The position numbers and the translations under genes were made by a program. A DNA stretch of 64,000 nt from Streptomyces pyxinicus (GTDB taxonomy: Bacteria > Actinomycetota > Actinomycetes > Streptomycetales > Streptomycetaceae): assembly GCF_024753135.1 (NCBI RefSeq), contig NZ_JANUGP010000001.1:434001-498000 (forward strand). The letters run 5' to 3'. Shown one piece after another: positions 58,401 through 64,000 of this stretch (position 1 is the first letter of the stretch; each line of letters begins with the position of its first letter). A model generated the notes under the pieces. The model did not search any database. It was given only the letters and a program-made list of their open reading frames with translations, and had not been told where the DNA came from.

Positions 58401-59411
58401 ATGTCGCCACACTCGTCCCTGCCGGAGCCCGGACCCGAGGACACCCTCTACGCCACCGAAGCGGTGCCCACGCACCGAAGACGGGCGTACTGGCGCGAGG
58501 CGCTGTCCCGCACCTTCGGAGCCGTGGACATGAGCGTCCCCGACGAGGTCGACCGCGGCACGATCCGCACCTCGCTGCTGGGACCGATGCAGGTCGTCAC
58601 GGTGGACGGCGACCCGCTGCGGGCCCTGCGCACCCAACGGCTCATCTCGGGCAGCGACAACGACGGATACGTGGTCGTGAAGCTGCTGAGCAAAGGGGTC
58701 GCCCGGGTCGAGCAGGACCGCCGTGACGCGTGCGTACAGCCGGGACAGCTGTTCGTCTACGACATGGCGCGCCCCATCCGTCTGACCCTTCCCGAGCGGT
58801 TCCAGACGAAGTCGCTCGTGCTGCCCCGCGACGTGCTGGGCCTGCGCGAGTGCGACCTGCGGCAGATCACGGCGTCCCCCCTCGCCCGCGAGACACCGCT
58901 GGGCGGGCTGCTGTCGCCGTTCCTGTCCCGGCTGGTGGACGCCGGGGCGACGTATCCGCGGCGCACGGCCGACCTGATCGCACGCAACGTCGTGGACCTG
59001 CTCCAGACACTGGCCGACGAGAGGCTCGGCAGGGCCACCGCCGACACGCCGAGCGGCGCGCGGGTGTCCCTGCTGCGGATCCGGGCGTACATCGACGCGA
59101 ACCTCGCCGATCCGGAGCTGGCCCCGGACGCCATCGCGCGGGCCCACCACATCTCCGTGCGCTACCTGCACAAGCTGTTCCAGCTGGAGGACACCACGGT
59201 CAGCCGGTGGATCCAGCGGCGCAGGCTGGAACAGTGCCGGCACGAACTGGCCTCCCGGAACGCGGCGGAACGAACCATCGCCGCGGTGGCCCACCGCTGG
59301 GGCTTCACCAGCGCCTCCCATTTCAGCCGCGTGTTCCGGGCCACCTACGACGTCTCCCCCGCCGAGTGGCGCGATACCGCCGTACGAGAACCCCACATAC
59401 CGGTCGGGTAG
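58401..59411 (+). CDS. AraC family regulator (paralogue of the 45177 gene)
   Basis: A 336-aa regulator with an N-terminal AraC-binding-like domain (about 15-210; RRAYWREALSRTFGAVDMSV, VQPGQLFVYDMARPIRLTLP) and a C-terminal double helix-turn-helix (about 230-330; IARAHHISVRYLHKLFQLED, IAAVAHRWGFTSASHFSRVF, SPAEWR). The effector is unknown. The DNA-binding halves of this protein and of the one at 45177 are nearly the same, so the two may recognise related sites. The ATG at 58401 follows a GGGCGG sequence. It is not clearly in an operon with the LAL gene. Confidence 0.9.
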   Translation: MSPHSSLPEPGPEDTLYATEAVPTHRRRAYWREALSRTFGAVDMSVPDEVDRGTIRTSLLGPMQVVTVDGDPLRALRTQRLISGSDNDGYVVVKLLSKGVARVEQDRRDACVQPGQLFVYDMARPIRLTLPERFQTKSLVLPRDVLGLRECDLRQITASPLARETPLGGLLSPFLSRLVDAGATYPRRTADLIARNVVDLLQTLADERLGRATADTPSGARVSLLRIRAYIDANLADPELAPDAIARAHHISVRYLHKLFQLEDTTVSRWIQRRRLEQCRHELASRNAAERTIAAVAHRWGFTSASHFSRVFRATYDVSPAEWRDTAVREPHIPVG

Positions 59412-59449
59412 CGGTGCGGCTGAGTACCGCCGCCGACGTCGGCCCGCTG

Positions 59450-59484
59450 CTCCCGGCTCCCGGCTCCCGGCTCCCGGCTCCCGG
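59450..59484. repeat. five tandem 7-bp units CTCCCGG
   Basis: CTCCCGG is repeated five times without error, 39 nt after the AraC stop and upstream of the LAL gene. The 7-bp unit is not a multiple of three, which fits a non-coding location; copy number may vary between strains. Confidence 0.9.
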
Positions 59485-59602
59485 CACGACATGACCTGGG
59501 TCACGCGCACCCCCTCTCACTTATGCGCTGAGCTGCTGTTCTTGCCATAGTGGGCGCCAGGCCCGCCGGTGTCGCCGGCGCGTGTGGACAGGGAGGGCCC
59601 AG

Positions 59603-62347
59603 GTGGCGGCGGCAGGCGGATCGCTTTCTCACAGCGGTCTGCGCGGCCGGGAGGACGAAATCGGACAGATAGCGGCGCTGATCGCCGCTGTGGCCCGCAC
59701 CGGAAGCGGTGCGCTGACCCTGATCCGCGGGGAACCGGGAATCGGCAAGACCACACTGCTCACCGAAGCCGTCGTCAGAGCCCGGGCCGCGGGGTACTGG
59801 GCCGGTGTCGGCAAGGCCGACGAGTTGCACCACGTCGTACCCCTGTCGTCGCTGGCGACCTGTCTGCACGGTGACCGGCCCCTCCTGGCCGGCGAGGCGC
59901 TGGTCGATCTCGCCCGCCGTCACGACCGACGGATCTGGCTGGTGGAGCGGTTGGCGGAGGCGATCGAGGCGAGAGCCGCCCGAGGGCCGGTGCTGATCGC
60001 CCTGGACGACGTGCAGTGGACCGACTCGCTGAGCCGGTTCGCCCTGACACAGCTTCCGAGACGCCTGCGGACCTCACCGGTCCTGTGGCTGCTGACCGGA
60101 CGGCGTGGCGCCGCGGGTCCGGCGGAGGACATCGTCGCGGCCGCGGCCGACGAGCTCCCCGCTTCCGTCGTCGCGCTGGGGCCCCTGTCCGACCGGGCCA
60201 TCGGTCAGCTGGCCGGCGACACCCTGGGAACAGCCGTCGACGAGCAGGTGCACGGCCTGCTCGAAGGAGCCGGCGGAAACCCGTTCCTCGCCGTCGAGAT
60301 GCTCGCCGGGCTGGGGACCGCCGCCGCGTCGGGCGAGCCGTTGCCTTCCGGGCTCGTGGCGGGGGTGCGCGGCAGGCTCAGATCCCTGCGGCCCGACACC
60401 CTGCGCTTCCTCCAGATGGGAGCGGTGCTGGGCCGCGATTTCCGCTTCCCGCACGCGGCAGCGCTGTGCGGCCGGGCACCCGCCACGTTGATCGAGGCAC
60501 TCGAAGAGGCGGTGCACGCGGGCCTCCTGGACGACGACGGCACCCGGCTGGTCTTCCGGCACGACCTGTTGCGCCAGGCCGTGTACGCGGACATCCCGCC
60601 CTCGGCCCGGAAGGCCCTGCACCGGGCGGCGGCCCGTCACCTCGTCTCCGAGGGGCACCAGCCGGTCGAAGCGGTGTCACACATCCTGCGCGGGGCCCTG
60701 CCCGGAGACGAGGAAGCGGTGGAACTGCTGAGGCGGGCCGCCGACGACGTACTGCCGTTCACGCCGGGCACCGCGGCCGACCTCGTGACGCACGCCCTGG
60801 AACTCGTACCGACCGCACGGCCGTTGTGGTTCGCCGTGGGTGAGCAGGCGATCGTCTGCCTGACCCGGGTCGGCAGGAACCGGGAGGCGCTGGCGACCGG
60901 TGCACGGCTGCTGGAGTGCCGGCCGCCCGTGGAGACCCTCGGCCGGCTCCAGGCCGCCCTCGGCGCGACGCTGTGGAACATGGATCTCGCCGACGAGTTG
61001 CGCCGCCGGACGGAAGCGGCCCTCGCGCTCGGCGGTGCCGCCCCGGAGGTCGAGGCGCGGCTGGCAGCCCTGCGCGCGCTGGCGCTGTCCCGGTCGCCCG
61101 ACCTCGTCCCGGCGCGCGCGGCCGGCGAGAACGCGCTGCGTGCCGCCCTCGCGGCCGGTGACGGCCCGGCGCACGTCCAGGCGCTGTTCGCACTCGGTGA
61201 GATCGCGCTCAACGCGGGTGAGAACGCCGTCGCGCTGGAGCGATTCGCCGCGCTCAGCGCTGTCGAACCCGCCTTCCTCCCGGAGGAGATCGTCGCGTAC
61301 CAGCACGTGGACGACTTCCGGACCAGCGAGCGGCTGCTGCTGAAGGCGGTGGGCGATGCCCGGGGGCTGCGGGAGGCGATGCTGCTGTGGGCACAGGGGC
61401 AGCAGCATCTCGAACTGGGCAGGCTCGACGACGCCGAGACCGACTTCGTGACGATGGAACGGCTGGAGGACGACGTCCGGGTACCCGTCCAGCAGGTGAA
61501 CGCCCGCGTCATCCGGTCCCGGATCGCCCTGCTGCGGGGCGACCGGGAGACCGCGCGACGGCACCTGGACGCCGCGCGGGTGCGGCTGGCCGTCAAACCG
61601 AACCCGGGCAACACGGCCGCGGTGCGCTTCCTTGAGGCGGTCCACGCCGATGCCGACGGCGACGCCGGGCTCGCCGTCGACCGGATTCACCGGGTGCGGG
61701 AACAGGGCCCCTTCCTGCGCTGGCGGCTGTTGCGCACCTGGGTCGGTTCCGCGACACGCATGGCACTCAAGGGCGCGGACCGCGCGCTCGCCGAGGACCT
61801 GGCGGCACAGGCGGTGGCCCACGCCGAGCGCAATCCGTCCGTTCCCACCGCCGCGGGTGTCGCGGCGCGGGCCCTCGGGCTCGTGCGCGACGATCTCGCT
61901 CTGCTGGAGAGCGCCGTGGCGCTGCTGGAGGCGAGCCCGCGCCCGTTGGTCCGGGCGGCGGCACGGGCCGACCTGGGGCGGGCGCTCCTGGCGGCGGACC
62001 GGACACCTCAGGCGGTGGCCGCTCTGACCGAGGCGCACGCCGCGTTCACCGCGTCGGGCGCGCACGCCGCCGCGGCCCGCGTGCGGCGCGATCTGCGGAG
62101 CGCGGGGGCGGCCGACCGCCGGACGGCGAGCCGGCAGCGCCCCGTCCAGGGCTGGGAGGCGCTCACGACCTCGGAGAAGAGGGTCGCGCGTCTCGTCTCC
62201 CAGGGCCACTCCAACCGTGCGGCGGCGGACCTGCTCGCCGTCTCCCCGCACACCGTCAACACCCATCTGACCTCGGCCTTCCGCAAGCTGTCCGTCAACT
62301 CCCGGGTACAGCTCGCCAACCTGGTCATGGCCTTGCCCGACGACTGA
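59603..62347 (+). CDS. LAL-type (large ATP-binding LuxR) transcriptional regulator
   Basis: A 914-aa regulator. The N-terminal AAA/NACHT-like ATPase has Walker A GEPGIGKTT (about 43-51) and Walker B VLIALDDVQWTD (about 132-143). A long helical TPR-like middle follows (about 350-830), and the C-terminus is a LuxR helix-turn-helix (about 845-905; LTTSEKRVARLVSQGHSNRA, LLAVSPHTVNTHLTSAFRKL). The GTG at 59603 is chosen because GGGAGG lies six nt upstream; GTG at 59582 lacks this. LAL proteins activate antibiotic or sugar-uptake genes (MalT-like). The ABC importer just downstream on the same strand is a candidate target. Confidence 0.92.
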   Translation: MAAAGGSLSHSGLRGREDEIGQIAALIAAVARTGSGALTLIRGEPGIGKTTLLTEAVVRARAAGYWAGVGKADELHHVVPLSSLATCLHGDRPLLAGEALVDLARRHDRRIWLVERLAEAIEARAARGPVLIALDDVQWTDSLSRFALTQLPRRLRTSPVLWLLTGRRGAAGPAEDIVAAAADELPASVVALGPLSDRAIGQLAGDTLGTAVDEQVHGLLEGAGGNPFLAVEMLAGLGTAAASGEPLPSGLVAGVRGRLRSLRPDTLRFLQMGAVLGRDFRFPHAAALCGRAPATLIEALEEAVHAGLLDDDGTRLVFRHDLLRQAVYADIPPSARKALHRAAARHLVSEGHQPVEAVSHILRGALPGDEEAVELLRRAADDVLPFTPGTAADLVTHALELVPTARPLWFAVGEQAIVCLTRVGRNREALATGARLLECRPPVETLGRLQAALGATLWNMDLADELRRRTEAALALGGAAPEVEARLAALRALALSRSPDLVPARAAGENALRAALAAGDGPAHVQALFALGEIALNAGENAVALERFAALSAVEPAFLPEEIVAYQHVDDFRTSERLLLKAVGDARGLREAMLLWAQGQQHLELGRLDDAETDFVTMERLEDDVRVPVQQVNARVIRSRIALLRGDRETARRHLDAARVRLAVKPNPGNTAAVRFLEAVHADADGDAGLAVDRIHRVREQGPFLRWRLLRTWVGSATRMALKGADRALAEDLAAQAVAHAERNPSVPTAAGVAARALGLVRDDLALLESAVALLEASPRPLVRAAARADLGRALLAADRTPQAVAALTEAHAAFTASGAHAAAARVRRDLRSAGAADRRTASRQRPVQGWEALTTSEKRVARLVSQGHSNRAAADLLAVSPHTVNTHLTSAFRKLSVNSRVQLANLVMALPDD

Positions 62348-62516
62348 GCCGATGCCGGCACGGCCCTCGGCGGCGTCCGGGCGCGCCGAGCGGATGATCT
62401 TCTGATCGGAGGAGTGAGGTAGCATCCCCGCTCCGGAAGGTGCCGGTACGAACCGTCTCGCCCGCACCTTCCTCGATCAGCACCCCACCGACAGGCACCA
62501 CGCGAAAGGCACCGCC

Positions 62517-63767
62517 ATGCCCCCAGCGGTCAGACCGCAGGCGCGGCGGATCACCGCGCTCCTCGGATCCGTCGCCCTCGTCCTGGCCGCCGCCGGCTGC
62601 GGCGGCGGGGCCGGCTCCGGATCGGTCTCCGGCAGGGTGACGTCCCTCACCGCTCTGGACTACTACACCGACGCCTCCGAACACGCCCAGTGGAGCGAGC
62701 GGCTCACCGCCTGCGGCAGGACGGCCGGCGTGCGGATCGAGCACCGGAGCGTTCCCGGGGCGTCGCTCGTCCCGAGGGTCCTGCGGCAGGCGTCGTCACG
62801 GACGCTGCCCGATCTGCTCATGCTGGACAACCCGGATGTGCAGCAGATCGCCCGGACCGGCGCGCTGACGCCGCTGGACCGGTACGGCGTCGACACCGGC
62901 GGCTTCACCAAGAGCATCCTCGCGGCGGGCACCTACCACGGGAAGGTGTACGGTCTGGCGCCCACGGTCAGCACGATCGCCCTCTTCTACAACAAGGACA
63001 TGCTGGCCGAGGCCGGTGTCGGCGTGCCGAGGACGTGGGACGAGCTGAAGGCGGCCGCGGCCAGGCTGACCCGGCCCGGCCGCTACGGCATGGCGGTGGA
63101 CGCGAACGCCACGTTCGAGGGCACTTGGCAGTTCCTGCCCTTCCTGTGGTCCAACGGCGGGGACGAGAGGAAGCTGGACACCCCCCAGGCCGCGCAGGCA
63201 CTCCGGCTCTGGGTGGACCTGGTCGGCAGCGGGTCCATGTCCAAGTCGGTGCTGAACTGGACGCAGGCGGACGTCCACGACCAGTTCGTCGCGGGCAGGA
63301 CGGCGATGATGCTCAACGGCCCCTGGCGGATATCCGCGATGGAAAGGACCAGGAACCTGCACTGGGGCGTGGCCCCCATACCCGTCCGCGCACCGGGGCA
63401 GACTCTGGTCACACCGCTCGGCGGTGAGGTGTGGACGGTACCGCGGAGCTCCTCCGAGGCCCGGCGGCAGAAGGCCGCCCGGGTCCTCGCCTGCCTGACC
63501 GACTCCACGCACATGCTCGCGACGGCGAAGCAGTACTTCACCGTGCCCTCCCGTACCGCGGTCGCGTCGCGGTACACCGAGCAGGTTCCCACGATGCGCG
63601 CCTTCGTCCGCAGCGTCGAGCGGGCCCGGGCGCGCACCGCCGAACTCGGTGTCCGGTGGCCCCGGGCGGCCACCGGCATCTACACCGCCGTCCAGGCCGC
63701 GCTGACGGGCGAGCGGACGCCGGAAGAGGCACTCAGGCGCGCGCAGCAGAGCACGACGGGACCCTGA
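62517..63767 (+). CDS. ABC transporter substrate-binding lipoprotein (sugar type, cluster 1)
   Basis: A 416-aa lipoprotein. The signal peptide ends in the lipobox LAAAGC with the acylated Cys at 28. The mature protein follows the sugar-binding (family 1) pattern: DLLMLDNPDVQQIARTGALT, YGLAPTVSTIALFYNKDMLA, VPRTWDELKAAAARL, VAGRTAMMLNGPWRIS and GGEVWTVPRSSSEARRQKAA. It should deliver an oligosaccharide to the membrane permeases, the first of which begins four nt after its stop. The 169-nt gap after the LAL gene contains TAGCAT (62421-62426), a possible -10. Confidence 0.92.
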   Translation: MPPAVRPQARRITALLGSVALVLAAAGCGGGAGSGSVSGRVTSLTALDYYTDASEHAQWSERLTACGRTAGVRIEHRSVPGASLVPRVLRQASSRTLPDLLMLDNPDVQQIARTGALTPLDRYGVDTGGFTKSILAAGTYHGKVYGLAPTVSTIALFYNKDMLAEAGVGVPRTWDELKAAAARLTRPGRYGMAVDANATFEGTWQFLPFLWSNGGDERKLDTPQAAQALRLWVDLVGSGSMSKSVLNWTQADVHDQFVAGRTAMMLNGPWRISAMERTRNLHWGVAPIPVRAPGQTLVTPLGGEVWTVPRSSSEARRQKAARVLACLTDSTHMLATAKQYFTVPSRTAVASRYTEQVPTMRAFVRSVERARARTAELGVRWPRAATGIYTAVQAALTGERTPEEALRRAQQSTTGP

Positions 63768-63770
63768 CCG

Positions 63771-64000
63771 GTGAGGAACGAGGGCAGGTGGGAGCCGGTC
63801 GCCCGGTGGCTGTTCGTCACGCCCGCCGTCGGCTACCTGTTGCTGTTCTTCGGCCTCCCGGTCGCCGAGAACGTCGTGATGAGCCTGCGCGACTACACGG
63901 CCACGACGTTCTACACCGGTGACGCGCCGTTCGTGGGGCCCCGGAACTACTTCGAGACCCTGTCGTCGGACCAGTTCCCGCAGGCGCTGCTGACCACGGT
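63771..64000 (+). CDS. ABC sugar-importer permease, MalF/UgpA type (5' part only)
   Basis: The GTG at 63771 opens a frame that runs off the right edge after 76 codons: VRNEGRWEPVARWLFVTPAV GYLLLFFGLPVAENVVMSL (two adjacent stretches) contains the first transmembrane helix, followed by GPRNYFETLSSDQFPQALLT, the periplasmic loop typical of MalF-like permeases. It is coupled to the binding protein by a 3-nt gap. The second permease is expected outside the window. Confidence 0.88.
   Translation, partial: MRNEGRWEPVARWLFVTPAVGYLLLFFGLPVAENVVMSLRDYTATTFYTGDAPFVGPRNYFETLSSDQFPQALLTT

Noticed and set aside
39000..64000. A complete secondary-metabolite cluster around the SARPs
   Set aside because: No polyketide synthase, peptide synthetase, terpene or lantibiotic enzyme was found; regulators and an exporter alone do not make a cluster.
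1..64000. Integrated element, insertion sequence or tRNA attachment site
   Set aside because: No transposase, integrase or tRNA was recognised on either strand; the gene relics are not flanked by inverted or target-site repeats.

Overview
The window is very GC-rich, with G or C at almost every third codon position, frequent GTG starts, SARP/AfsR-type regulators, an SsgA-like protein, a SpoIIE-type phosphatase and a full ethylmalonyl-CoA gene set. Together these point to a Streptomyces (or very close actinomycete) chromosome. No rRNA, tRNA, CRISPR array or intact transposon was seen. The left half (about 1-39 kb) is mostly housekeeping and central metabolism. The right half (about 39-64 kb) is more accessory: paralogous small alpha/beta hydrolases, paralogous AraC regulators, two SARPs, an LAL regulator and gene relics.

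Layout. 0-5.4 kb (minus): a tightly coupled peptidase operon (M55 D-aminopeptidase, M20, S9, S66 LD-carboxypeptidase, GNAT) that looks like a system for using D-amino-acid-containing peptides. 5.5-12 kb (minus): a methyltransferase, a PAS/GAF/SpoIIE/ATPase phosphatase, a DHA2 exporter fused to three carboxypeptidase-regulatory-like repeats, and an SRPBCC protein. 12.1-17.2 kb: a radical SAM gene behind a LexA-type box, a secreted hydrolase, a Rid protein, a GNAT, a ~178-bp tandem repeat array and a HEAT-repeat protein.

17.6-26.9 kb (plus) is the ethylmalonyl-CoA pathway: a two-domain 3-hydroxyacyl-CoA dehydrogenase, a TetR regulator, then ccr, ethylmalonyl-CoA mutase, malyl-CoA lyase, MaoC hydratase and acyl-CoA dehydrogenase as one operon. 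A promoter with an inverted repeat exactly between its -35 and -10 boxes precedes ccr. 27-28.6 kb is psd-pssA (phosphatidylethanolamine synthesis), ended by a 23-bp perfect hairpin. 28.6-38.8 kb holds glycerate kinase, a broken ADP-ribosylglycohydrolase coupled to a Nudix gene, an ogt/ada-alkA alkylation-repair pair, an MTHFR-like gene, a macrodomain gene coupled to a phytoene-desaturase-like oxidoreductase, an inositol-monophosphatase-family gene and a gamma-glutamyltransferase-family gene.

39-64 kb: two hydrolases diverge from an amidohydrolase, followed by a YcaC-like hydrolase, DoxX and YoaK membrane proteins and an AraC regulator. Then come a short SARP without TPR repeats, an MFS_3 exporter, a full-length SARP with a small unknown gene just upstream, an SsgA-like protein, Dps, two more hydrolases, LtrA, a second AraC regulator, an LAL regulator, and the start of a sugar-type ABC importer that runs off the right edge.

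All functional calls come from reading motifs and from remembered family knowledge; no search was run.
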